DNA of 64,000 nt from Prorocentrum cordatum (Eukaryota; Sar; Dinophyceae; Prorocentrales; Prorocentraceae): contig CAUYUJ010017804.1 in the NCBI GenBank assembly GCA_963575745.1, forward strand, positions 634,839-698,838. Direction: 5' to 3'. Below are positions 1 to 10,738 of this stretch, one piece after another (position 1 is the first letter of the stretch; the number at the start of each line of letters is the position of its first letter). The position numbers were made by a program, and so were the translations under genes. The notes under the pieces are model-generated. The model was not told where the DNA came from. It worked only from the letters and a program-made list of their open reading frames with translations, and did not search any database.

Positions 1-3000
1 CTCTGGGGAGCCTCGGCGCAAGCTCCCCTGACGTCATCTGCGGCCACCTCGGCGGAGCCTGCGCCCTCATCGAGACTGGCCAACCCCAGGGGCGGCAGGA
101 TGCTCGGGGAGAGAGCAGCGGGCGGCTGCGTCGAGGCGCCACTGCCCCGCCTGTTCCCCCAAGCCGCTACTAGGGCGGAGGCAGGAACCAGAGCGCAGGT
201 CTGGACGCGTTGAGGGGGCCCAGGGGCCCTGGCCAAGATGGCCTCGACGGTCGGCGCCTGCAGGCCCAGGCGCGCCGCTTCGTCGGCGGACAGGTGAGGG
301 AAGTTCAGACGCGGAACGCGGGAATCCGAGATAGGGGACAGTGGGGCCGCACTCCCCTGAGTCAGAGTGGGCAAGGGCTGCTCGACGGCCTCGGAAGCCG
401 TGCGCCGCGCTGCGAAGGCTGCAGCCGCGGCGCTCCCGGGGTCGCCGCTGTGGGTGCCGCTGGGATGCAGCTCGCGCCCCGAGCCCCGGCCAGGCGCGAG
501 GCCGCTCGAAGACCCCCGTTCCTCGGCGGCACGCCCTCCGCCCTGCGGGGCCGCAGCAGCATCGCTGGAGGAACGCGTGCCCACCGAGGACGGGGGGGCC
601 TGAGCAGCGGGGCCCGCGCGGTAGCTGCCTGCGTGGGCGCCGCCCGAGCTCGCACCCTGGCGGGGCGCGGCCTGCCGAGGCGCCGTAGCTGGGCTCGGGC
701 GCCGCTTCGGAGCGACCCGAGGGGCGCGCGCCTCGCGACGCCGAGGCGACGTCACCTGTCGCGAGGGCGCGCGGGGGGAGCCGCGGGCGTCCCTGGAGCG
801 CGACGCCTCTCGCCTGTCTGAAGGGCGAGGGGGCGGAGGCGGCGGCGGGAGCAAGGGCCGCGGAGGCTCGGAGCCTACGCGCGGACCGCGGCCCCGAGAG
901 CGGCTGCGAGCCGAGGCGCGAGCGGCGGGCGGGGAGCCCCCCGAGCGGCGAGGAGGGTGCCCCCTGTTACCGCGCTGCTGCCTGCCCCCGTGGCTGCGGG
1001 GAGAACCCCTCCTGCTGCCGGAGCGCTCATGAGAGCGGGAGCGCTCGTCGCGGGGTCCTCGTTCAGCCGAGCCACCAGGGAAAACCGTCTGCAGGCGGCG
1101 GAGGACCTCGGGGTTCATGCCCGCCACGACGCGCTCAAGGTCCATCGAAGAGTCCGCGAGGGCGCTCAGAGAGGCGAGCGCGCCCTCTTGCAGAAGGGCG
1201 TCGTCGGAGTCGAACGCCTCGTCCTCGTCGCACGCGGGCTCCGCTCTCGAACGGCTGCGAACGCTCGCGGGCGGTGACCCGTCGGGCGAGCGCGGGGGGC
1301 ACCTCGGGGCTCTGGCGTGGGGGCCCTCCGGTGCCACTCCCGCGGGCGGTTCCGACGGCTCCTCGGGCGAGAGCGGGCCGTCGACGGGAGGCGAAGAGCC
1401 GCCCCCCGAGGGAGAGGTGTGGTCCCTCCCGTACGGGTTTGGAGACCGCGTACGGCCGCGGGCAGCGCTGGGGCTCCGCTGTGGGGAGCCCACTCCCGCG
1501 GCGGAGCTGGGGCGTGCCACGCCTGCCCAGCGGCGCGCATTGGCTGTGCGACGCGCCCTGCGGCCAGGCGCCGTGGCGGCTCCCCCCTCAGGGGCGGGGA
1601 GCGCCGCCATCGAAGCCCGCCGTTGCCTGGCGGCGCGCCTGGCGCGCGCGGCGCCCGTGCGCGAGGCGGAGTGCGGCGCGTGACCACCGCGGTTGGGCTG
1701 GTCCTCGACCGCCTCATCCCGCGGGCCCGGGCGGGCGCGGACTGCGCGCCGCTCACGGAGGCTGAAGCGGGGCGCAGGGTCGTCGGCGGGCCGCGCCAGG
1801 GCGCGCGGATCCTCGGCCTCCACCTCGGCCAAGGAGCGGCCAGTAGACGACGCGGGTGCGTCCCCACCGCGAGCGGCGCGCTCCTCGTTGGCGAGGCCCG
1901 TCTTGACCTCAGCGTTGTGCAGGACGGCACGCGTGTTCTGCGGGAGGGGCCCCTCGGCGGGCGCCCTGGCCAACGGCCTCGGCCCAAGCGGAAGCCTGGA
2001 CGGCTGGCTCGCCTGCGGAGGCGCGAGCACGGCGGACGCCGACTGATGCGCCGCCGCCTTCAGCAGCAGGGACTTCGCGTCGCACAAGTCCTTCCACCGC
2101 TGGACGCGGGCGACCGCTTCGGCAGCTGTCAACCCCGCGGGTGCCTTGTCGGGACGGCACGGGACCGAGAGGCGCCGGAACGAGCCCTCGATCGCGTCCC
2201 TGTGGGCGCCCTCCGCGACCCCGAGCACTTGGCGGGCTCGGCCCAGGCGGGCGGCGCGCTGGAAGGCGTGAGGTGTCGCGGCCTCGCGGCCCGTCGGGAA
2301 GTCGCGCCCAACTGTGCGAGCTTGGCCACCCCCGACGGCAGGCTGGGGGGCCGACCGCGTCTTGGGACGCGCGTCGGGGGCCGACGAGAGCGCGGGGGGA
2401 GCAACAAGGCGGGCTGCCCCCTCCGCGCAGCTGCCGGGACCCTCGTCGCGCGGCTGGAACAGCGCGTTCCGCGGCCCCACACGGGGGCCGAGCGCCTCAG
2501 CGGGCGCCCCGTCAGCGCTGCAGGCGCCAGGGGCTCCGGCAGTTGGCCCCTCGGCGTCGTCTGCAGCGGCGGTCAGCCCCACGCCCGCCGCGAGGGGGGA
2601 ACAGGCCGCCCCATTGTGGCCCACGGGGCTGTCGAGGAGCCCTCGAGACAGCAGCAACGCGACAAGGCGTCCCCACAGACATGTGGGATAAGGTGCACGG
2701 GAGTCCGCGTATGCGACACAATCAAACCTGGTGAAGTCTCCCGCTTCGGCTTCAACCAGCCAGGACGGTGGAGGTATAGAAGGGGGCCTGACGGGGCGAT
2801 TCCTGGTAGGATCGTCTGCTCGATGCACATCCGTTGGCACGTATAACCCTCCCATATAAAGACCTCCCCCGATCACATAAGGCAAAGTGGTGGAAAGAAC
2901 GTGGGACAACCCAGGGGAGCTGCTACGCCCGTGAGCGGACGCCCCCAGGGCCACCTTCGAGTCCAGAAGAACTGGAATACGGGAGTCTGGGATCCGAATA

Positions 3001-5610
3001 CAGCAGTACTTGCAAAGACTCTTATAAACGGTGGTCTCGAGGATGTTGATGTGACGCGGCATGCGGAACTCCCATTTATACGCCAAGCGAAAGCGAATCG
3101 CCTCCGAGAGCTCGGTTACCCAGCGCGGCGCGACGGGAGGCTCAAGAGAAGGCAGCCCCAGGTCGCGGTGCAGCTGGGTAAGCTCAGGGCCCAAGGATTC
3201 GCCGCGGCTCAGAACGGCGAGGAGGCTCCGATTGTGCAGAATCGTGTGCCACCCCCCGTGCTCAGATCGCCGCCACAGCTCGGCAGACAACTGGGAGCTG
3301 ATCGGAGCGCGGACCACTCCCCCCCAGCCGAGGGATGCGTCCGTACCGAACACTTCGGAGCAGGGGCGCGCCCGAAGGTCGGTTATAGCGGTGAAGGCCA
3401 GAAATGTACAAGCCAAAAGTTCGTCACGCACCGAGGGAGGAAGATCGTACTCGATCCCGTCCTCAGTTGCCAGACGTGACAGAAAGTTGTAGACATGCGT
3501 AAATATGGCCAACAGTGGGCGGCGGTAGAGGAAAACTTGCACCCAACAACCGACAAGAGATGACAAGAGGGACCGTGTAGTGATGCCGAGATAAATCTGT
3601 ATCAAGGTCAGCCTGCACAGGGCAACGGTCCGCACCAGGGGGGCGCAGACGATACCGATACGTCCCTCTACTTCGGCCCCCACCACAACTTTGTGCGTCT
3701 CCCCGCGGGCGCGTTTGCCTGGGTGCTGCACCAGGCCCACGCGCGGGTACCCTTTGTCGCAGGCGGCGAAGACCTCGCGATCCCGACGATGAGGGTCGTC
3801 AGGGCGAGGCGCCGTCCCACGCCAGGAGAGCTTTTGGAAGCCAGTATGGTCGTCAATGTTCAGCATCTCCACGAAAGGGCCCCGGGGGAAGGGCAACCGA
3901 TGCACGACTTGTTCGTGAGGTCGTAAGGCGCCGAAACTGCGCAGAACACCCTCATGGGCTGAGTTGGCAATTTCAACCGCCATGTTGTCGCCCATCGCAA
4001 GAGCGTTCAAGCATGGGGCGACGTCCACGCCCTCGAGCTCGGGCCGCCAGGCGCGAAATGCCTTGAAGCGGGCCGAAGGCAGGCGAACTCGCAGAGCGTT
4101 TCGCCGAGCGCGGGCGGGGGGGACGCGGAACGTGTAGTAGAACTCCCGCAAGTCGTCGCAGGAGACCGCCAACCACTCGCCAGGCTCCAGGCCCAGGCGG
4201 CACAGCAGGAAGCCCTGGCCGAGCCGCTGCGTGCTGGACGAGATGGAGGCGCAGCGGCTGTTGACCACTGTAGGGTTAAGGATCAGACGATCGAAGTCGC
4301 TGTCCTTTGGAACCCTGAAAGCTCCACAAGCTTCATCCCAGGCGAGGTCCGAAGCGGGAGTCAGGTAGAGAGCGCCGCAGGCGTCCCACTTCTGGAGCAG
4401 GGCCCACAGCTCAGCGCGGTCCATATGGACACGTGCACCCTTCTGGCCTGAAGGCCACTCTGCCGACGGCAGCCGCATCACCTCGGGGTCGAGGAACGCC
4501 TCGCGCACACGCGCGTCGGAGAGGAAGGGAGTGGGATCGAACTCGGGCGAGTAATCCCACTTGATGCGGGAGGCCCGGACCTTGAGGTCGAAGGGCTCGG
4601 CTTGGGTGGGGTCCCAGGCCGCCGCAGAAGCCAACGAACCAGGCACGGGCGGAGCGCTGGTCGGGCAGTGCCGCATGGGGGCAGGCACGGAAGAGGAGGA
4701 GGTGAAGGAAGCCTCAAGAGCTACGACATGGGTGGCCAGGCCATGGAGCGAGACTTCGGTGGAGTCGAACTTGGCGAAAGCCCGACCAAGGTCGCTCTTG
4801 CCACCGCGGGCAAGGCGAACTGCGATCCGACACAACCGCTCAATGCGGGAGCGAACGCCCTCCTGGCAGGGCGAGGCCGTGGCGCGGACTCGGGCTTCGG
4901 CGGGAGCGAAGCTAGGGTGACCCAGCGTGAGCCAGTTCAACGCAATAACGGAATACTGCGCAAGAGTCCGTGCCGCGCGCCTGAGCCGCCAACGCTCCCT
5001 GCGCCTCGCTGACAGACCATCAGGCGGGGGACCAAGAGGTGGGGCAGGCGGACACGGCCAAGGATCGCGGGGAGGCGGCCCCAAAAAGTACGGGTCGTCC
5101 CGATCCAACGCACGCAAAGATGAGCGGGAGAATGAGCCCAGTGAACAACGAGCACCCATCCCGACCTGAGACAGCGCAGCTGCCCAGTGGGTGATATCGA
5201 TGTTTGCGCCAGGAAAAAGACGCAGCAAGGAAGACACGTCAGCGACAAAGGGCGCGACTTTAGCAAGGGCAGCGGGGGTGCACGCGACAGGACGCGCGCC
5301 AGCAAGGACACCGCTCTCAGGGGCTGCACACCCCGTGCGGGGGGAGCTCGACTGAGGGCAGTGGTGGCCAAAATGGCCGGGTGGATACGAGGGGCGGCTC
5401 GGAGCGAAGCGAGAGGCGTGATGGCGGAACGAACTCCTCCCTGCGGGGCCGCACCAGCATCGCTGGAAGAGCGCATTCCTACCCTCACGGCCTCGCTGCG
5501 CCCAAGCGCGCCTAGCAGCCGCAGCAGCGTCAGCACGGACTGACTGCGGCGCTGAACCTCGGCCACTGGAGGCAGCTCCCTCGCAGGTGACGGGCAGCAG
5601 CGGTCCCGTC
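1..5610 (-). CDS. Retroelement pol-like polyprotein (RT, RNase H, J-like segment, disordered tail), 3' end beyond window
   Basis: One minus-strand frame (codons starting at positions 2 mod 3) is open to the left edge, so the stop lies outside the window. Reading 5' to 3': from about 5290 an RT N-terminal region; RT motif A with VSCDDLREFYYTF (about 4160-4130); AMGDNMAVEIA (about 3995), which replaces the usual motif B; catalytic motif C NIDDH (3857-3843). RNase H follows with all acidic positions: GTDASLGWGG (about 3345), INILE (about 3036-3044), LLDSKVALG (about 2954-2970) and HRADDPTRN (about 2803-2830). After RNase H comes a J-domain-like segment, then about 680 residues rich in Pro, Arg and Ser with SRSHERSGSRR-type runs. 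The RT belongs to the gag-RT-RNase H retroelements abundant in dinoflagellates. The true start is unclear: the frame is open from 8690, and the upstream gag-like part lies in another frame. Confidence 0.75.
2048..2258 (-). other. J-domain-like segment inside the polyprotein
   Basis: About 70 residues in the pol frame read as a DnaJ-type fold: RARQVLGV, then EGSFRRLSV, then CRPDKAPAG, then RVQRWKDLCDAKSLLL. The spacing of the leading LGV, the basic helix II, the PDK loop and the ending CDAK-LLL helix matches J domains. The diagnostic HPD tripeptide reads RPD, so the histidine needed to stimulate Hsp70 ATPase is missing. Whether it is part of the mobile element or captured host sequence is inferred, not shown. 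Confidence 0.55.
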
Positions 5611-6310
5611 ACTGCTTCTGGGGTGGCACCTTCGGTACCTTGGGAGGCACCTTTGGAGTCCTGGGCTGCTTGGGTACGTGAGGCGGCTGCTGGGGAAGCG
5701 CGGCGGCGCGCTCGGCGTCGAGGCGCGTCCGAAAAACCTGCAGCTCCTTCATGTACTCGCCCTGCGCGGACAGCCAGCGGAAGTCCACGAGGGGTGAAAA
5801 CGGGGACTGCGCCTCGCGCTCCGTGTGCTGACTGGTGACGCGACATGGAGTGGGCTCCACCCCCGTGAGGAACCATGCGGCCTCTAGGCAGCCGCGGTCC
5901 CCCGCCTGCTGATCGATGAACATGCACTGGCAGGTCAGCAGCGTCTGAACCCCGAGCGGGTCTCGCACGGCGGGACCGTGCTGCGCCAAGGTAGCATGCC
6001 AAGCGCGCCGCCGTGCGATCCCCCGCATCTGAGTGGACGAAGAGTTGAGGTCGCCCGAAGATGCGGACGGGGCCTGAGCGTAGTCGCTCAGAAACCCCAG
6101 TAGCGGATGAGCTGCTGGGCGGGAGCCCCGCCCCTGCTGCAGGGCTAGGGCTGGAGACTGATGCAAGCACATCAGCGCCATGCTGAGGTCCGACTGGGGA
6201 GCCGCAGGAGGCGGGTCCACGGCGTCCGCGCCGCCCGCCTCGGCGAAGCCGCCGACCGAGGCAAGGTCGTGTTGCCCAGGCGGAGGCGCGGGGCCCAGCG
6301 GCGAAAGGCT
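5609..6310 (-). CDS. gag-like segment of the same retroelement, ending in TGA
   Basis: This frame (codons starting at 1 mod 3) carries a compact protein-like stretch: IARRRAWHATLAQHGPAV, QTLLTCQCMFIDQQAGDRG, CLEAAWFLTGVEP, SPLVDFRWLSAQGEYMKEL, and a Lys/Pro tail ending VPKVPPQKQ before TGA at 5611-5609. The pattern of a CLE-AW-LTG helix followed by SPL-D-RW and a Y-KEL coil resembles gag-like proteins upstream of RT in dinoflagellate retroelements. Relative to the pol frame this needs a -1 shift, somewhere between the TGA and about 5290. This frame stays open after the TGA to 4937, so stop read-through followed by a later shift is also possible. Upstream of about 6310 the coding signal moves to the pol frame. 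Confidence 0.55.
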   Translation of the reverse strand, partial: SLSPLGPAPPPGQHDLASVGGFAEAGGADAVDPPPAAPQSDLSMALMCLHQSPALALQQGRGSRPAAHPLLGFLSDYAQAPSASSGDLNSSSTQMRGIARRRAWHATLAQHGPAVRDPLGVQTLLTCQCMFIDQQAGDRGCLEAAWFLTGVEPTPCRVTSQHTEREAQSPFSPLVDFRWLSAQGEYMKELQVFRTRLDAERAAALPQQPPHVPKQPRTPKVPPKVPKVPPQKQ

Positions 6311-8195
6311 TTGCTGATGGCCTTGGGGTGGCCAGGGGCAATGCAGCCATCCTGTCGGCCACGTCAGCCAGGTCCGAAGGAACCCCGAGCGACCGCGGCA
6401 GGTCGTGAGCGCTCGAATGACCCGCTGAGTCTGACAGGGGCGCGGGAAGGTCGCCGCGAACCCTGGGCGCCCGCAGCACGTCGCGTGGACTCGAGCAGAT
6501 AGCACCGCTCGTAGGAGACACGAAGGCGGCCGGCGACGCGTCGAGTCGGCGCAGAGAAGAAGGGCACCGAACGTGGGCTGACGACGTCCCGTTGCCAACG
6601 CGGGACGCGCCCGCGCCACATGGAGTAGGATTTCGTGCACCTGACACGTCGACCCCGCTCGCGGGACAGGTCGGCGGCCAGAGCCCGCCCGGGTCGCCCG
6701 TGCAGCCGAACTCAGAAGTAGACTCTGCCAGCACCGACGCTGTGTCGGGCGGGGGCGTGGGGGGGTCCCCATGCACCCCGAGCGACCGCGGCAAGTCGCA
6801 AGTGCCCGAGCCCGCAGCACCGCGCGAAGGCACAGCGGCGGCGGGTGGAGGAGTAGCCTGGCAAGCAGCCGCAACGAGAACCCCCCGTGAAACAGCGGCA
6901 TCGGCGGCTGACGCCATCGCATATGTCCTCATGTGGGGCGGCAGGGCTGACAAGGATGAGGCTGGATCCCCGAATAGCCCGAGCGAGTGCAACAAATCGC
7001 GGGCGCCCGCACGCGGGGATGGACCACTGGCGGCGGGCGCGCCGACACCACCCACGAGGCTGGTAGGCGGTGGGAGCCCTCCGAAATCACCATACCAACC
7101 CAAGTCACGGGCAGCGCACGCCCAAAGTGAGGCGGGATCAACAGCGTTACGGTGGAGCGACGGGAGCGCCTCTGGGTCGGCGAGACCTGGCGGCGGCCCC
7201 GCCCGCCCGGCTTGGAAGGGCGATCCACCACCGACGAGAAACGACTCCGCGGGCGTGCACGGACTGATCGCAGGCGGCACCCGAGCGCCGGCCTCCATGC
7301 CGGAGAAACGCGGAAGCGATTCCACACGCCACACATCCGGCTCCAACGGCGCGACCAAACCGGGTGGCGGACGAGGAGGCAACCCCGTCGGAACCCGTGG
7401 CGACGGCGGCCTTCGCTCGGCAGCCGATGGAGGGCCAAGGCCCGGAGGGGGGCCGATACCCAATTCGGCGAGGCCTGGGGGCGGCAGGGGACGCCTGCCC
7501 TGCAGCGTCGGCGGCGGGAGGGTGCAGATAAGGGGCACACCGCGCTGAACGTCAAAGGCGCTCGCCAACAAAGCGGGTGGCTCAGCTGATGACGCGTCCC
7601 ACCAGGACGAGGACAGGCCCGCCGCGTCGGTGCCTGGAACCCGGAAGGCCGCGCGAAGCGGCCACTCGGTGCCCGCTGAGCAAGCGGGGCCCCGGTCGAG
7701 CCATGGCGTTGTGAGGGGGGGAGGGGAGTGAGTGAGGAGGTGGAGGTTAGCAGGACTCTCCTCCTCCCATTCCCCCGTCCCCAAGGCGGTTCCCTTCGCG
7801 CGCTCTGCCTCCTCGCCCGCGGTTCGGCGGGCGTGAGGCTGGCTCAGAGTTGCAGTGGGCTGCGGGCGGTGCGTACTGCGCGGCGGTGGCTGGTGGGGCG
7901 CGAGCAGTAGACCGTTCCTCCCTCTGGCGGCTTGTTCTTCGCTGCGGAGACCCAGGTCTTCAGCCTCCTCGTACCCCTCCTCGTCCTCGTCGTTTCCCCC
8001 CGCCTCGATGGAAGAAGAAGAGGGAGGCGAGGGGAGGAAAGGCGGGAGCTTTTGGGTTCGCGTCGCTGAGGCAGCGCTCCGCTGAGCAGTCTCGTTGCGA
8101 GAGCGCCTGCCGGCGAGCGGTCGCGCGGCAGCAGCTGTAGCAAAGGAGCGTAGGTCGGGCCAGATGGGACCTCCGCCGACAAGCGGATGCGCCAT
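6300..8195 (-). CDS. Proline-rich N-terminal part of the retroelement ORF with DLPRSLG repeats
   Basis: Same frame as pol, with an ATG at 8195-8193 (MAHPLVGGG) as the first plausible start; the open frame itself begins after a TGA at 8693-8691. An acidic patch (about 7960-8005) is followed by a Pro/Gly-rich region with recurrent PPPGL motifs and at least three copies of a DLPRSLG-type motif (about 7000, 6800 and 6404), for example CDLPRSLGVHGDPP and HDLPRSLGVPSDL. The motif recurs with the same spacing of charged residues, which supports coding over chance GC-rich openness. No known domain was recognised. It probably precedes the gag-like core, joined across a +1 shift near 6300. Confidence 0.4.
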
Positions 8196-8953
8196 CCAGG
8201 CGGCCAGAAGGGAGAGGAAGAGCAGAGCGTGCGCGAGCGAGCGCGAGCGAGCGAAGCTCGCGCGGAACGGCTCAGGAGGACCGTCCGAGGGGCTCGGCCC
8301 CGCGAGGCGGTGAGGGCCGCCTCGAGCTGAGCGCGGCGCGCTGAGCGGGCGCCGACGAAGGCACCGACCCCGGGACGCAGGGCCCGAGCCCTGTCGAGCG
8401 CCTGGGCTCCTGGCCCGCAAGCAAGCGCTCGGGCCGCGCGGCGGTCCTGCTCGAGCGGAGCAGGCGCCGCACCGCGCGGCCAGGCGAAGGGCCAGAGCCT
8501 CCGCCACAGGCACGGGCCCAGCAGCCCGGAGCAGCAGCCTGCGCAGGCGCTGCACGCGGCCGTCACCCAGAGGAGGGCAGCGACCGTCGAGAGCAGCCGG
8601 GGAGAGGCCCCGCTGCTCAACTCCACCGCCTGCCCGAGGCAGACGGTGGGACAGGCAGAGCCCGCCGAGGGGAGGGGGCAAACGGCCCCCTCACCCCCAG
8701 GCGGGTCTGCCTGTTGGGTGGACCAGGCGGTAGCGGAGGCCCCTGGTCCTGAAGCACAGAAACGGGGGCGGCGACGAGCCGCTCGCAGAGCGCGGCCCGC
8801 ACCCCCCGAAAAAGAATGTCCCCCGCGCCCTGGAGAGCCACCTACGCGATCGCCTGCATAAGGCGCCCGCGCGCGCGGCCGAGGGGGGCGCTTTGGGGCT
8901 GAGAAGCTGCAGAGACAGCAAGAGCGCGGGTCGCAAGGAGAATAGAGAGGAGC
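8196..8953. other. GC-rich stretch with no recognised gene
   Basis: The minus frame remains open to 8690 but its translation is low-complexity Arg/Ala/Gly/Pro with no motif seen. It may be 5' untranslated sequence or the leader of the retroelement to the left. Confidence 0.4.

Positions 8954-9010
<57 letters not shown>
8954..9010. repeat. (ATG)19 trinucleotide microsatellite
   Basis: Nineteen uninterrupted ATG/GAT units. The long His, Asp or Met runs in translations across it are repeat artefacts. Confidence 0.97.
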
Positions 9011-9540
9011 GCGGAGCAAATTCTGAGGGTGTCTCGAGCGAGACGCGGGTTTCAGCACCCCCACGCCAAAGGTATTGCACTCCTCCGATCGCGCCAACAT
9101 GCGGGGGTGTCTCGAGCGATTTGCCTGTTCCCTGGCCCAGCATCCTCAGCTTTCGGAGCAAATTCTGAAGATGTCTCGAACCAGGAACGGGTTTCAGCAC
9201 CCCAATGGGGAGCCGCCAAGGGGTATTGCACCCCTCCGTTCGCGCCAAAATGGCGGTGATGTCTCGAGCGGTGTGCCTGTTCCCTGGCCCAACATCCTCC
9301 GCGTTCGGAGCAAATTCTGACGATCTCTCGAGCGATGCGCGGGCTTCGGCACCCACATGGGGGAACCGCCAGGGGGGATTGCACTCCTCTGTTCGTGCCA
9401 AAATGGCGGGGATGTCTCGAGCGGCTTGCCTGTTCCCTGGCCCAACATCCTCCGCTTTCGGAGCAGATTTGGAGGGTGTCTCGAGCGAAGCGCCCATGTT
9501 CGCCCCCAAGGCGGGCTAGGTGTTGAGGATGTCTCGAGCG
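9011..9540. repeat. Tandem 141-154 bp repeat with TCTCGAG core (family R)
   Basis: About 3.3 copies. Each carries GGAGCAAATTCTGA, then TCTCGAGCG, then a CAGCACCC segment, GTATTGCAC-CCTC, CGCCAAAATGGCGG, and CCTGTTCCCTGGCCCA. The TCTCGA anchor occurs at 9032, 9173, 9325 and 9479, giving the unit length. One more copy family member lies at 22050-22275. Confidence 0.85.
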
Positions 9541-9584
9541 GTTTGCTTGTTTTGGTGGCCAGACTCGTGGGCAGGGGTCCTCCC

Positions 9585-9895
9585 CAGGATGCCACAGGAG
9601 GCTCCAGCAGGCTCCAGGAGGTCCCAGCAGGCAACAGGAGGTCCCAGGAGGCATCAGGAGGCCATAGGAAGACTCAAGAGGCCACAGGATGCCCCAAGAG
9701 GCTCCAGGAGGCCCCAAGCGGGTCCAGGAGGCCTCTGGAGGCTCCAGGATGCTCCAAGAGGCCGCAGGAGGCCCCAGGAGGCCACAAGAAGCGCCAGGAG
9801 GCACCAGGAGGCCACGGAAGGCACCAGGAGGCCCCAAGATGCCCCAGGAGCAGGAGGCCTCAGGAGGCCACAGGAGTGGCTCCAATCCCATGCAT
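9585..9895. repeat. GGAGGCCCCA-type decamer minisatellite
   Basis: Degenerate tandem of about 10 bp (CAGGAGGCCC, CCAAGAGGCT and variants). It links family R on its left to block A on its right and recurs elsewhere in the window. Confidence 0.85.
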
Positions 9896-10671
9896 TGTAC
9901 GTATGTCCCTACAGATTGAGACCCCCCTGGAGCACGAATCCTTTTTGTGCTTTACGTATGCTTCTATAGATTGTCCTTCCCCTGTGCATCCAATCCTAAG
10001 TGAATTACGTATGTTCCAAAAATTTTGGCAAGCGACACTTCAGAAGGCCCAACTGCTGCTCGACAAAAAAGGTTGGACACTTCAGATTCAGTGTGCCGAC
10101 TGCTGTGAGCGACGAAAGCTTGCTGGACCCAGCTCCTCGCTGAATCACCGCAGAGAAGGACGAATTGCTGCTCGAACGGCACTGGGGGCCGCTGGGGACG
10201 TACGCCATGCCCTGAGCTTCCTGTGTTCACGCGTTCCCGTTGTCATCGGTAAGTATTGTAATGACAGCGCTGTTGGTCTGGTTTCCGGGGCCTATCGGGG
10301 TTCTTCAAAATCGTTCGTGACCATCTGGGCGCGCCTTGCGGCTCGGTGGAGGCCGTCATCGCCAGAGGAATTACCCTGGAAAGGCGTCTGGGAACATGCT
10401 GCCACCTTGCGGTGGCGCTCTTTCCGCCGCGTAAGCCCACGGCTGGACTCGACCACCGGACCCACACAGAAGTTGCGCAGCAAGCGAGTGAAAGATCAGT
10501 GCGCGGCCAAAGTACACAACGATGCGCTAGCGGCCATTTTCTCACAGGAACCTCCGAACGTCACGAGGGGAAGAGGCTTTCAAGTGCATGAGTAGCAGCC
10601 TCCAGTGATGCCCGCTTGAGAACACTGCGCACAGAACGCAGTTTGTGATTACTGTCTATTCAGTGCGCCAC
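9709..10671. repeat. Repeat block A, copy 1
   Basis: About 960 bp, nearly identical to 17096-18052. Both begin in the decamer tract and end at CAGTGCGCCAC. Contents: decamer repeats, two or three TACGTATG-CCTATAGATTG units, then unique sequence with no convincing ORF. Confidence 0.9.
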
Positions 10672-10738
10672 CGCCTCCGATTGGTCAAAAGCGGAGTTGG
10701 AGAAGTTGGGAGCTCCAGAATGAACCAACCTATACGTG

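Noticed and set aside
1317-2846. 509-residue plus-strand ORF
   Set aside because: It is antisense to the pol frame, which carries RNase H and J-like motifs; the plus translation is Arg/Gly-rich without domains.
6592-7548. 318-residue plus-strand Gly/Pro/Ser-rich ORF
   Set aside because: The opposite strand carries repeated DLPRSLG and PPPGL motifs in the same frame as pol; the plus ORF is its shadow.
7844-9100. 418-residue minus-strand ORF including a polyhistidine run
   Set aside because: The His run is the ATG microsatellite and the rest is Arg/Ala/Pro-rich noise overlapping the better-supported retroelement leader frame.
9230-9420. CCAAAATGGC words resembling part of DinoSL in reverse
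   Set aside because: Only the GCCAAAATGG core matches; the flanks (CGCC and CGG) are those of family R repeats, not of the spliced leader.
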